This document shows positions 43,036-54,738 of a stretch of 64,000 nt of DNA, piece by piece. Position 1 is the stretch's first letter; each line of letters starts with the position of its first letter. A program made the position numbers and the translations under genes. The notes beneath the pieces were generated by a model. The model saw only the letters and a list, made by a program, of their open reading frames with translations, made no database searches and was not told the origin of the DNA. Origin of the DNA: Sphaerosporella brunnea (Eukaryota; Ascomycota; Pezizomycetes; Pezizales; Pyronemataceae). The stretch covers positions 62,001-126,000 of the forward strand of contig VXIS01000022.1 of the NCBI GenBank assembly GCA_008704415.1, given 5' to 3'.

Positions 43036-44110
43036 CAGAACTGAAGCTTGCGTTTGCCCAACCGTGCGTCGAACTCAGCATTCACCAAGGCAGATTCGAT
43101 GGCCTCAGACATCTCTTCAACGCGGAGTTCCATGTCTCGGGACGAGGCGGAAACGTGTACCGCATCTGAGCCAACCGATTGCCGCCCCAGCACTGTGAAA
43201 TGCGTTCTGTCTCGATTGTAAGCCTGGTGGCTTTATCCCCGTTGCGCGACCAAGAAATCCAGAAGAAAACCCACAGCCCAAGCACCTCGTCAAATCGATT
43301 CAAGAGACAAAATGACAGCCGCAGAGCGGTAAGTCGGTAGCACTCAATTAGCGCCGTGCCTTTTTGGATGACCCGTCCGTGGTGTCGTCGCGGCTTCCAC
43401 CACAACAGAACTGAAGCTTGCATTTGCCCAATCGTGCGTCGAGCTCAGCATTCACCGTGTCAGTGATGAGTTTCGGCAGCCCATCAGCAGTGTTTTGTAT
43501 GGACCGCTGGTTCCCAACCAGCGACAAGCCAGATTCCATGGCCTCAGACACCTCTTCAACGTGGCGTTCGGTGTCTCGGGCCGAGGGGAAACGTGTACCG
43601 CATCTGGGCCAACTCATCGCCGCCCCAGCAATGTGCAATCCGCCGCGGGTCGATTGTAAGCCGGGTGGTTTTATCCCCGTTGCGCGACCAGGAAAACCAG
43701 AGGAAAACCCACAGCCCAAGCACCTCGTCAAATCGATTCAAGAGACAAAATGACAGCCGAAGAACAGTAAGTGGGTAGCACTCATTTCGCGCCGTGCCTT
43801 TTTGGATGACCCGTCCGTGGTGTCGTCGCGGCTTCCACCACAACAGAACTGAAGCTTGCATTTGCCCAATCGTGCGTCGAGCTCAGCATTCACCGTGTCA
43901 GTGATGAGTTTCGGCAGCCCATCAGCAGTGTTTTGTATGGACCGCTGGTTCCCAACCAGCGACAAGCCAGATTCCATGGCCTCAGATACCTCTTCAACGC
44001 GCAGCTCCGTGTCTCGGGACGAGGCGGAAACGTGTACCGCATTTGGGCCAACTCATCGCCGCCCCAGCACTGTGCAGTCCGTTCCGTGTCCATTGAAAAA
44101 CGCCTGCGCG

Positions 44111-45090
44111 CCCAGACGGACAGGAAAACCCACAACGCGAGCATTTTCGGGGATGTCGCTCGACATATTCGTGGTCTGGATTGCCGCCGAAAAACAGCGC
44201 TTGTGGCCTGCCTCAGTCAAGATGCGAGCTGAGCGTTATCAGGTTATTCCCGGTGCGTTAGCAGGCCCCTCGCGCTGCCGACACACCGGCCAGGGGTGGT
44301 GCCAATCGCGCCCCCGATGCGGCTATCGCGTTGTTGTTGACATACGGACGGACGACGATGAGGCTGCAGTAGACTCCGCGAACGATTAGAGAAGGTGGTA
44401 GTTCCAAGAATAAGAAGATGTCTTTTTCTACCAGAACGTTCGGGGAGGTAAACCCTCGCCACCTCACTACTCAGCGTTCTACCCCGCTCCGCTGTACAGG
44501 GCCCTCCGGGCCGCAAAGGTTGTGTGTCCCCTCCTCGGCCAGTGGGAAAGATGGTTGCCATGACGATTGCGTGGTGTTGCCGCGACGGTGGTAGCATGTC
44601 TTGGTGATCGTGTTTGCAGTTTGTGACCGCAGAGCGGGCTGCGCAGGTGTCGTCCAGGCTCACTGCAAATCACTCGCATTCCGCAGCTGCGGCTGTCGGG
44701 ACGTGACGCAGCAGTGGTGCTTCAAGATATACCGGCAGTGGCGTTGAACGCGAGTCCATTGAGTGGACGGTTTCCTGTCCCCAGACGCCGAAACTGCAAC
44801 CGCCATGCATACAAACTCCCGACCGTGGCTGCACGGCGAAGCAGGCGTCACCAGGCTGTGAGGCAGGGCACATCCATGGGATACGAAATATGGAGCACCC
44901 GACAAAATCTGCTGCCTGCCACGCCAGACGCATCATCGGCGGCGGCAGTCGACTGTGCCGCGATTTCTACGGAAGCGTGGAATGCTTTTGCCGGCTCCGT
45001 ACGCTGGCCTTGAAATGCGTTCAGCGCCGTGAGAGCCGCACGCCACCACGGATTGCGCGACTGCTTGTCCGTTCTTGCACGATTCCTGTC
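44111..45090. other. Unassigned, Cys-containing frames
   Basis: A plus frame near 44890-45100 reads SRLCRDFYGSVECFCRLRT and could be an exon of a Cys-rich gene. Opposing frames are equally long. Nothing further can be supported. Confidence 0.25.
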
Positions 45091-45650
45091 TGTGATCTGT
45101 GATCACCCCGATGCAGTTGCGTTTTCGAACGCAACATGTAAGATTATTACACTTACTATGGTTTCTTTCTTACGTATTTCCTTACTAAGATACAAAACTA
45201 TGATCAGTAACGATGGTATGATGTCATTATTCTACGAGTTTCTTTAACATGCTTTACTATGTTTGTCACCATGTTTCTAGCACTTTCTAGCCCCTTCGAT
45301 GCTACGTCACTTTGGAATCTTCTAGTTTTTACAAGGCAGACTTGTAGGTCTTCTAGACCATTCTTTCCTTAGTTTCGAATTTGCCACCAGATTGTTATCA
45401 CATGATGTACTCAGCATCGTTGGCTATAAAAGCTACGAGCTTTTCCTACATTCATTCTTTTCTCTTCTTTCGACACGGCCTTTCGAGTAACCCAGATTGT
45501 ATCGACTATCATCAATAAATACTGAGTTGATCAGTGACCTGAGTGCGAGTATTCTCTTGGTATTTATCAAGCCAGATACACAAACGGTTCTGAGTTTATT
45601 TGCATCTGTGAAATAGCGGATCTTATAAGCTCACGAAAAGGTTACACAAC
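45091..45650 (+). repeat. AT-rich LTR-like sequence
   Basis: The stretch differs from its surroundings in base composition, starts TGTGATC and ends near TTACACA. It has a TATA box (GGCTATAAAAGC, about 45421) and an AATAAA signal (about 45516), as in a solo LTR. Its last 130 bp recur at 49195-49332. I found no matching 5-bp target duplication, so the exact ends are uncertain. Confidence 0.45.
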
Positions 45651-48600
45651 AGCTCAAACGCGTGCCACCTTTCTGCATCCGACATGGACAGACTGTCCTG
45701 GGAATGTGCGGCGGACGCGCCACTGCTCCATCGAGCACGCCCCACGGCTGCTGACACACGCTTCATCTCGTGACTGCGAGATGGTCGGAAGCCAGGCACA
45801 TTTACAGCGGGTACACCTACATGTCGTGCCCCGGTTGTGGCCGCGCATCGGCGGTGGCAGAGGTTGACAGGCTTTCGGAGGCTTATAGTGAGCGGTGTTG
45901 TCGCTACAGTCACGCACTCCGCCGCCGCCGCCGCCTCCTCCCCAGAACAATCATTCGAGCGGTGTGTCCCTCTACCGTCACGCACACCGAAAACTGGGGC
46001 TGTGAATGCATCATCACCCGCGGCTGACAGCGACGGAAGCCACATTCTCGACTGGATAGCACCTACGCCCAGGACCGCATGCCGCAACATCGACACTGCA
46101 GACCCTTGCAAAGCTGCCTGTGAAGGCTCCCGCCACTTCGACGAGTGGAACTTGTTGCTTCACAATTCCCCGGCCGGCGATGTGGAGGACATGACAGTCG
46201 CAATGCAGGTGCGCAGCCTTGCAAGCTGCGTATCTGCAAGCGTTTCCAGCTCTGTTGGTGTACACACGTGGAAGGTGTTGCTTCACAGTGCGGCGCGGGG
46301 GTTCGGCAAGGGCAGCGGTCGTTTCAGCTGCAGAACTATTGGCAGCGCGACCAGGCCGCCGGGTTGAGCTGTTCCCTGAATACGACGGAGTGAGCGCACG
46401 TCGCGTTCTGTGGGAGGAACACGTGATACCAGGGGGTCATACAATGGACAATAAGGTGTAGCGCACTTGGAGCACTCTACGCACAAGTAAGTGCCATATC
46501 ATCCAGCGGCCCATCCTGCACACCGCGGCCTACAGACAATGCAGATACACACGCTTTCACCACTCGCTGCGTCCAAGCCAATGCCTACCGTTACTATCCG
46601 ATGGGGTTGTGACCGTGAAGGTCATGTATATCCAAACCCATAAGGAGCAGTTCCACTTTCCGGGTCGCGGGACTGCGGAGCCCCATCGCTAGCCTGCACA
46701 CCTCTCATCCCTACAATGCAGTTGGTGTGGCGTTGTCCGGTGGCGCAACCTCGGGATGGAGGAGCGAAGCGACTGCACAGCTGTATCATCGTGGAGCGGC
46801 GCTGTGGAGGGGCTTTAGCGACGACACTGCATGAAGGCAACTGTGCGGTGTTTCACAGACATACGCGCTTCCTGAAACGTGACATCAAGTGATTCGGAGA
46901 CCGTGTGGAGGGCACACGGCCGTTGCTCGTATCGGCATGTAGTCGTGCCGGAATCAATACATGCTGATCCAAGGCGGATCGCAGGACTCGGTCGAGAATC
47001 CGCAGGCAGCATCCGCTGGTGGTGTGGATCTCTCGGACACGTAACCGGAGGATACGACGCCGATTTGTCAACGCTGGCTGCTGCTTGGAACACAGTTCGA
47101 TTTGCCCGGGATACGTGCGGTGTCACGGCGTGAGGGTGGAATGGCGCTATGGCTTGCTGACAAAGCTTGCGGTGGCTACACCAAGATTTGTCATCGTTGC
47201 CCCGAGGTTGTGTTCGCCGCGGCACGTGGAGTATGTGAAGGGGCCTTTGCTTCCGCTGTGTTGTTTACCTTTGTTTCTCGTCGCTGAACGTTGGTATGTA
47301 AATCTAAGTACCTTGGTTTTAATCTGAGTCCTAGACCTGGTGCATCGCACCTCCTGCCGCCTTGCGGATCTCGTCTCGCCCCCTTGTTCCTGAATCTGCC
47401 CGTTACCCCTGTATGCACGGGTACCTTGGGGCACTCCAGTCCGTGACCGACCGGCTCCCTAACCCGAGCCGCCAGGTTTGACTGGGAGGTCATCTCCGTC
47501 GTGAAATGTTACCATCACCAATTTATCGGAACAAAACGGAATGAAAAAAGGACAAAACAAAACGCATGTTTTTATGCATACAAAATTAGTCCACAGCGTG
47601 ACTGTTAAGCAAGTAAAGGAATTCACAACTCTCTATTGCCGAATGATTCAGTTGCCGCTCAAGTCGTCACACTGCGCCTCCTCGCGGCAGTTTCTGCATA
47701 TCCCCGGGAATGTAGCTGTGTACTGGCTTCCAGTCGATTCTGAAGCAGTTGCAGCAGCACTTGCCAGTATTTGTAAATGGTGGGCATTGTACTTTGAGGA
47801 AATTTGTGTGGTCGTCTGCGTATTAAGCTGAATGTCGTTTGCCTCGATTCTAGTTCGTGTATTTTGGTTGGCTTTCGAGCGCACAGTTGTGGCCTCATAG
47901 CTTGCTATGAGAGGGTAAACAACCTAACACCCCATCTTGTCTTCATCTCAATATTTCCGCGCTTCCAACGATGGGATACGACATGCAACCCTTCCTACAG
48001 CACATAGAAAACGTTGCACCATTACACGATTCAAATAGTATCTCAATCAATGTCAACGAATGTATCAAGCATCACATTAGGCTGTATCCACATGCCATCG
48101 TCGTTGCCCAGGGGACATTGCACCTATTGACTGAGCGGTACGGAAAACAGACCCCCAGCCCGGAGATCCACAAACCGCGAATCGCGTCCGACACTCTGGA
48201 CTGGGATTTTGGTCAGGCTCGCGGCCGACAGGGGCCATCACAACCGACGTTCAGCGGGTACAAAGCCTTTGGCGTTCATCCATGGAGGCTTCACCGCGGC
48301 AGCGGACGGTGAATGGACAACCACGTCGACCCCACTTCCGTAGCTCCTGCCTGCAAGTAGAAACAGCACCAGCACGGTCGGCAGCAGGCCCGGTCTGCAA
48401 ACCTGGAAAGGTTGTGGATTGCGACTCTTGGGCCGTGGCCGGCACTCATGAACTCACTGCAGCATCGGGGCGCATGAACTCAGGCCATCTTCCGCATCTG
48501 CTGGCCTTCAAACTGGGGCCGCGGCAGGAGCCGCTGTTGTTGATGTTATCATCACGATCGACATGCGGCTGGTCACTGTCATCGTCGTGCTCACGGCTTT

Positions 48601-49190
48601 GTCACATCCTAGTAGGGCAGCGTGATCCATTCGCCACATAGCAGAAGCAGCGGCGGCAAATAGGAAGCCGCAACATGGCGGATGCTACCCCCGCCACTGT
48701 CCACCGCCCTCGGTGGGAGTTGCTCCAGTGCATTTCGTGTCTTCTTCACAGTTGAAAAAACCGGTGCCAAACGCAACGGTGGCTGGTGAGGGAATCACAG
48801 ACCGTTATCGACAGTAGGCGACAGCAAGCATCGCCGGTACATGGTCGCATCCTGGCTTTCAACAGCGGTAAGTCGAACCTGTGGTGTCTTTACTTTCTGT
48901 GTGGCAGCGGTATCTTTACTCGCAACGCGGCTGTGAGGAAACTCGGTGGTTGAACGGAAGACGTGCTTGTCATACGGTCAGTACAAGCGCCAGTTAATGA
49001 TTGGACGCTGATAGGAATACAAATGCGGGATTAAAGTTGGCTGTGATGCCATTGCGGGTTGCTGATTTCCTCTTGATGGGAGCGACATGGTGAAGCATGG
49101 AGAAGCGGCGACGGCGATGAGGTCTTTATCGGCGTTGATAACGTCGTTCGAAGGCGGCTCCTTCCTCAGCAACCCCGGTTGTAACGACTG
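45651..49190. other. Decayed coding fragments, no complete gene
   Basis: Both strands carry moderate frames, several Cys-rich (for example plus 46200-46390, CKLRICKRFQLCWCTHVEG; minus 46486-46400, CVECSKCATPYCPLYDPL), and I cannot decide the coding strand. 47500-48100 is AT-richer with a plus frame (47541-47831) lacking motifs. No domain or terminal repeat was found. Confidence 0.25.
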
Positions 49191-49194
49191 TGAT

Positions 49195-49332
49195 CAGTAG
49201 GCATTGAGTTGATCAGTGACACTGGTGGAGTATCCTCTTGGTATTTGAATAGTCTGGTACAAAAAACGTTGCGAGTTGATTTGCATCTGTGATATGGAGC
49301 GTTGTATAAGGTCACGAAAACGTCACAGCTGG
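49195..49332 (+). repeat. Fragment of the AT-rich LTR-like repeat
   Basis: Matches 45525-45648: GTTGATCAGTGAC, CTCTTGGTATTT, ACAAA(A/C)(A/G)CGTT, TTTGCATCTGTGA and TCACGAAAA, ending CACA. Only the 3' end of the repeat is present. Confidence 0.6.
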
Positions 49333-50917
49333 AAGACGTGCTTTGTATCCTGTCGACGTGGATGCAATGCGAGTGCGACAGACTAGGAACAGAAACAGGT
49401 GTTGGAGAGGGTCCGCAGGTGCGCGGCTATTTGTTGTTTTCCCTTCTCTGAAACAGCTTGCAGTGGGCGTTGATTGACCACGCGTGTTCGAGCAAAGAAT
49501 GCGCGATCTTTACGAAGCACTGCACTGGACTCTGCTCGGCGTGCACAAGATGCGTCTGGTGCATACCAGCACAAGGCCTTGCCTCCGTCATCTCGGCCAC
49601 ATTGGCACGCCTGGAAATCTAGATTCATCGCCAAGATCTGAGAGCGAAGATACTTTTCATGAACAGATGAATTTTGTAGTTATCAGCGTATACGGACAAT
49701 AATAGCATCGTCACACATCTGGACAACGCATTTGTGGAAAGCAAACCCCATCACGGCACCGTCATCTTGAATAAAAAAACGAGCTATGACTCGTCGTGAA
49801 ACGCATACCGATGTGCCGAGCAACGAGGAGCGTAAAAGGATTCGCCGCAAAAGGTATTTGATGCGGGTGAAGAGACCTTATTGGGTTTGACCAGGGTAGT
49901 GGGGCCGAAACCACTCGAGGTACCGGTTTCAGAGTTTGGCACTAGCCCGGTCCGCGAATCGTCAGATGTTTCCCACCCTCGACGCGGATCTCACCCTTGC
50001 GTTGGTTATTTAGCCAATCGAGGTCTGTGGGTGGTTTTCCTGATGGTCCAGACTGCGATTCTGAAGGGCAGCGGGATTCGGGGTGATCATCGTTATCAAA
50101 CGTTCCCCGCGCCACCTGCAACTCACAACGACCGAAGAGGTACTTCCAGTGCCGCTACGACAGGGTTTCCTGGTACTCTGCATTGTCTTTAGACCTCAGC
50201 GCACACAGCCTGAACGTATTCCAATAAGGAACATTGATAGGGTGAGGGGATACACACGTACGGACAGGGTATGCTGCAATGATGTCAACCAGCTCGAGGG
50301 ATTATCGGGTTGACTATACGCAGGCCGCCTGGACGCAGAGCAGGGGCGGAGCGTCAGGACACCCTGCCACTGAGTTTTTTATAATCAGGACTACTGGCTG
50401 GATCCTCTTTTGACCTCTGGTAACCTGATGTCAACAATCGTGCGGAAAATGTCGGTGGAAGTGGTTTAAGCTCACTGAATGGTAGAAACAAACATCCTGC
50501 TAATCGCATCTTGTGGCTGTACTTGTTGATGAACCGCATCTTGACGTGTCAGTGTTGGTGTGTAGATACCATGGCGCGGACCATTACGTCGGGTCATAAC
50601 AAGTTACCTTGTGCCAGGTCGGGGCTGATTCTGTACCATGAAGTTGCTGATTGCATTTTAGCCGTGTGTCTGGCGACGGAGCCGCAGCACGCTGGGATTA
50701 TACTGTGACCTATCAGGGAATACACAGGATGTCGCCAGCTTTTCCTACAGAGCATGGCAGCAACAATTTCAAATTCCCAGGAGAGCGAGATTTAGTGGCA
50801 CCGATGAATGTAAGTATGTTAACGCTCAGCGAAAGAACTATACCAGGCCAATCGTACCAGCGTCTCTATTTCAGCGGGAAAGAGTGTCATAATCCCGTTG
50901 TTGGCATTGCCTGCAGG
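49333..50917. other. No gene supported
   Basis: Short frames only (for example 49881-50192 plus). No domain, splice-consistent model or repeat boundary was found. Confidence 0.3.
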
Positions 50918-51758
50918 TAGTGATGGACACAAGCCGAGCCGAGCCGAGCCATGAGGAAGGCTCGAGCCAGCTCGGCTTGTTAGAAGATGGGCTTGTCAAG
51001 CCGAGCCGAGCCTGAAAAGCTCGAGCTTTGGCTCGAGCTGCCATACAATTTATGATGTACGAACCGGTAAATAAGAGGTTGCACACAGTGACAGTAGAGA
51101 CGTCGCTATACTAGTATATATCCGACAGATCTGATCAGGAATCAAACCCTCCCAGCTCAGCTTCCTGCTCTGCATCCATGCCCTCGGCGTCGCGGTCGTC
51201 CAGATGCTGCTGGCCATCATCATGGCCACCATCGCTAACACCATGGGAACCATCCTCGCGTTCGCTCTGGCTAAGGACATCTGACTGAGAGTAATTCATG
51301 CGGTGACCGGCCGTTCTGCCTGGCCGCCGAGTCCTCGGCTTGACGCTCGCTCTTTCCCGCATCCTCATCCTCATCCTCGCTACTGAAAGCATCCTCAACA
51401 TCTCTCTGTCCATCGGCAGCATCCCTGCTGTTTGTAGACTCATTCTTATCGATGCCGTCAAGTTCCCAGTCATCCAGACTCTTGAGATTGAGCCAGCTGG
51501 TGAGCAGTACAACTGCACTGATGGGATTCCACGGAATGTTCTCGATCAACTCGCCTTGGGCCCGCACTTTCCATCATCGCCCCTCCGACGGGATGTCTCC
51601 TCCTACCTAGCTAGGGACAACGAAAGGCTCGAGCCAAAGCTCGGCTCGTCAGGCAACAGGCTCGAGCCGGCTCGGCTCGCCGAAAGGTCAGGCTCGGCTC
51701 GGCTCTGCTCGAGGCTCGAGCTTTCAGCTCGAGTCGGCTCGGCTTGTGTCCATCACTA
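50918..51758. mobile_element. hAT-type element, 841 bp, TAGTGATGGACACAAG ends
   Basis: Ends TAGTGATGGACACAAGCCGA and its inverse are nearly perfect. A perfect palindromic 8-bp duplication cctgcagg flanks it (50910-50917, 51759-51766). Both subterminal regions are dense in GGCTCGAGCC and CCGAGC repeats. The interior has a minus frame with an acidic segment (AFSSEDEDEDAGKSERQAED, about 51400), possibly the end of a lost transposase or captured sequence; it is not recognisable as a DDE domain. Confidence 0.9.
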
Positions 51759-51909
51759 CCTGCAGGCCTGCTGTTCCACTCCCGTTTGCTGCTAGGACAG
51801 CTGGTGCCCCTCCCATCTTTTCGATTTGCTGGACCCTTCCACCGGTATATATCTAACACTCAACTTGACGACCAAGGATCACACTTGAGTGATTTTGACA
51901 GACAGGTTC

Positions 51910-52832
51910 CAGTGTTCCTCACAGTCCAGTCCGACCAGTCCTGAGCGCGGACCGGACCTGGACCACATAATGCAGTCCAGTCCGAGAGGCTGCCCTGGAC
52001 CAATCAGTCCTTGAAGGGGTAAGGACTGGACAGCGTGCAGGCGATCCAGTCGACTGGATACTTCTAGCGGAGTAATGTATTATATAAGGATTTTATATAC
52101 AAAGCGCATCCTCAAAACCCATAAACTAAACTGTGTCCTCCGCACGCTCCAAAAGTCCCTTATGCCTCGACCCCATCAAGTTGCTGGATACAAAGTGCAT
52201 TTAGAATGTCCTCAAGCTCTGTAATCTCAGCATGGCTCGCGCTAATAAGCCCATCCCGGTGCCAACTTTTCAGGCACTCCAAGGCGTTGACAGCTTCCTC
52301 ACTCAGCTGGCAACGACGGTCGTCAAGGGTGATTTTTGCGCTGGTGAAGACCCGTTCTGGATCGGCGGAGATGGCGGGTATTGATAGAAATTCGAGCGCC
52401 ATTTTGGCGAGGTCTTTCCACTTAGGATCAGTTCTTTTGCGCGCCGGGTATGCAATCACATCGGTGACCGCCTCCGGTTCAAGCGGTGGTTCTTCTTGAA
52501 AAACCTCCAACCCATCCCGCCGGTCTGCCTGTTGTTAATGTTCGACGGCGGTTGTTTTGCAACAGCGGAAGATTGCAAAGATAGAGAATTTTTTTTCTCC
52601 GGCGCATGTTCGCCCCCCTTGACGCGCACCGCTCGCACATTCCGGCTCACGGCATATTACATAAGTCTGGACTGCAGACCGACCCAGTCCACGGAAATTT
52701 GGACCAGGCCGTCCAGTCCGCTGGAAATCCCGGACTGGGTCATCGCAGTCCACCAAAAAGAGTGGACTGGACTGGACTTTGGCAGACCGTCCAGGCCGAC
52801 CAGCAGGCCGCCCCGGCCCGTGAGGAACACTG
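51910..52832 (-). mobile_element. hAT-family element (copy B), 923 bp
   Basis: Same family as 1685-2589: ends CAGTGTTCCTCAC and its inverse, flanking 8-mers acaggttc and aaaggttc (7 of 8), AGTCC-rich subterminal regions. It lies 151 bp from the previous hAT element. Confidence 0.88.
52160..52510 (-). pseudogene. hAT transposase C-terminal dimerisation region
   Basis: The open frame includes FLSIPAISADPERVFTSAKI and RCQLSEEAVNALECLKSWHR, the conserved end of hAT transposases that mediates oligomerisation. Only about the last 115 residues are left. The zinc-finger BED domain and the catalytic core are absent. The preceding DNA (to 52830) has no continuing frame, and the first residue is not an ATG. 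It may be an exon remnant of the ancestral gene; it cannot catalyse transposition. Confidence 0.8.
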
Positions 52833-53243
52833 AAAGGTTCGCGACGGGAAAGCCATGTTTATATTTGTTTCGTTTCGGGCACAAAGCTGGGGTGATACGC
52901 ATGTGCAGCCTTGAAAACCACGTGAAAGCTGTCATTGACTCATGTTGTTGTTGATATTGGCGCTGTTAATTGCACCTGAGCGTGGAGGGTCTAATTCTCG
53001 CCTCCGCTGGCGGGTGACCGTGATGTTCACTCTACCTACCCTCAGGACTACAAGCCTTAAAGATTCGGTTGATAACCTTCCAGAGCTCAGAGCCGAGTCA
53101 GTAGAGATCAGAAGCTGGGGGTAACTCCTGCGATCCTGTATCTTCATCTTTGTTTGTTTGCCTGCCTGCAACGCAAAAACTGTGGAAGGCCTCACTGGTC
53201 CCTATCCAGATCATAGCGTAGGATTTTCACCAGTTTTTTTCAA
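52833..53243. other. No gene supported
   Basis: Short flanking sequence between the hAT element and a candidate coding frame. No motif. Confidence 0.3.
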
Positions 53244-53474
53244 ATGTCTTCGTATCGAAAGCATGCTCAGCACGACACTACTCCAGATCTGCTGCCACAT
53301 ACCTACAAGACTGGCAACCGCATGGACCAGTCTTCGCATTCGGTCTCGAAATCACCATTTCACATATTTGGAGCAGCCAACCGTGACGCAGGCGGAAGCG
53401 AATGCCTTCACCGCTCCATCACTTCCAGGATCCTGGCGGCGGAACCATTGACATCGCAGACCATCCACGATTAG
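53244..53474 (+). CDS. Hypothetical 76-residue frame, possibly a first exon
   Basis: An ATG opens MSSYRKHAQHDTTPDLLPHT and continues KSPFHIFGAANRDAGGSECL to a TAG at 53472-53474. The sequence is hydrophilic, with no signal peptide or domain. A GTAAGA lies just after the stop and another plausible frame follows (FFWYQSYAPLFNTPSQHPPR, about 53490-53570), so a spliced gene is possible, but phases could not be fixed. Overlapping frames make this tentative. Confidence 0.3.
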   Translation: MSSYRKHAQHDTTPDLLPHTYKTGNRMDQSSHSVSKSPFHIFGAANRDAGGSECLHRSITSRILAAEPLTSQTIHD

Positions 53475-54406
53475 TCGTAAGACAAGCTTTTTCTGGTATC
53501 AGTCTTATGCCCCGCTGTTTAATACTCCATCTCAGCACCCTCCACGGCTGTGGCGTATTCCAAACAAGTTTCATTGACAAATCGTCTCAATATGTAAATC
53601 CTCGAGTTTTGCTGGCCCAAACGTGGAAGCTGGATGGCTGTGGACGGGCACAGCGGGGTGGAGTTTACGTTCGCGAGCTTCTCTCTAACACCATTCTCAC
53701 TCTGACAGCGCTGAACACCGATTACTGCACCGAGAGTGAATTCACATTGTCTCGCCTAATCTGCAGCCATGGTTGTGCCCTCCAGTGGGCGTGTCCGTGT
53801 TTACCTCTTGCACCCTGGGCTTTGCCGGATATAGCTAGGTCGCGTAATGTTGCTCATGGTGGCATATTGAGATTGATAGATGAAGTCAGAGTAATCACGA
53901 TTGACATGACTATTGGTGTGAGCGTGAATTTCGTGTGCTGTTTGATTACTGACGATATCAGCCCGCGAGTCCACAAGGCTGGCTCTGTGCTGCAAACCCT
54001 GGAGGTACTAACCTGTTAAAAGCCCACCAACGAATGAGCCCCACAGTCCTACATACTATTGTAACATAGTTATTCCCGTCCACTGGTCAGGTATCGAACT
54101 TGGCCTAGTACTCAGCCCACGTAGCGTGTGGCGTGCGTGCTGACGGGTTCCCCGCAAAATTTGAGGTTACAGTGTACAGGCGATACGCATTATGTGACAG
54201 TAGAACCTAAAAGGCTGATGTACCGAGATCTGAATGACCAGGAAACGGCTGGGGAGGACATGGCGACGGAATGTTAACCCACCGTGAGGCCGAGAGGCCG
54301 TGGGATGGTCCGGGTGACCGGATGCTGGCAGGCAACATTGCCAGGGATCCGTGGGAGATGACCAGAGAGACAGGCCCAGAGAGCCACAACACCCCTAGGG
54401 AGCCGA
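53475..54406. other. Unassigned; possible downstream exons
   Basis: A plus frame runs from 53402 to 54019 (205 codons), overlapping another plausible frame. It contains RLICSHGCALQWACPC. Its length is notable but no domain is recognised. Confidence 0.25.
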
Positions 54407-54738
54407 ATGGCTACCCGTCGTGGGTACCAGGACCCATCAAATTCTTCGGAAACTGACGCCTACCGCTATGACCACCCAACGAGGCAGCATCGCGATGGGG
54501 TTGGAGGTCCGTTTTCACTCAATAATGGATGTGGCGAGGGTATCCGGGCTTTCGGCGATTGGAGCCTGATATACTACGTGAGCGATGCAGCGACCGGCGA
54601 CAGCAGTATCAGCGACTACCGGAGACTGATGTGGCGTCTTTGCTGGTGTCCACCGTGGGCAACCGCTCAAACGGGGACCGGCAGTGGTGGATCCTTATTT
54701 CCACGGGGCCAAAGGGAGGACCGGTGACCGTGGAATGA
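54407..54738 (+). CDS. Hypothetical two-exon protein
   Basis: Exon one (54407-54499) starts at ATG (MATRRGYQDPSNSSETDAYR). A 65-nt GT-AG interval (54500-54564) leads in phase to exon two (54565-54738), reading PDILRERCSDRRQQYQRLPE and DRQWWILISTGPKGGPVTVE and ending at TGA. The join gives 88 residues. The donor GTTGGA is not a strong site, and the unspliced frame is also open, so the model is tentative. No family recognised. Confidence 0.3.

Larger units (their letters stand above)
42041..44110 (-). repeat. Tandemly duplicated coding segment, three close units and one diverged
   Basis: On the minus strand a module reading VNAELDARLGKCKLQFCCGG and ending in a basic DGSSKKARR occurs near 43860, 43420 and 43050. 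A diverged version lies near 42110-42190 (NAEWDARLGKCTIQCCW). Preceding residues (RHVEEVSEAMESGLSLVGNQ) have a heptad-like pattern suggesting a coiled coil. Unit spacing is about 438 and 362 bp; the 43050 unit lacks about 75 bp. Two units are nearly identical over about 170 bp (43400-43550 versus 43838-43990) but diverge on both sides. Confidence 0.75.

Noticed and set aside
45091..45653. Solo LTR with defined ends and target duplication
   Set aside because: TG and CA ends can be chosen, but none gives equal 5-bp flanks, so only an LTR-like call is kept.
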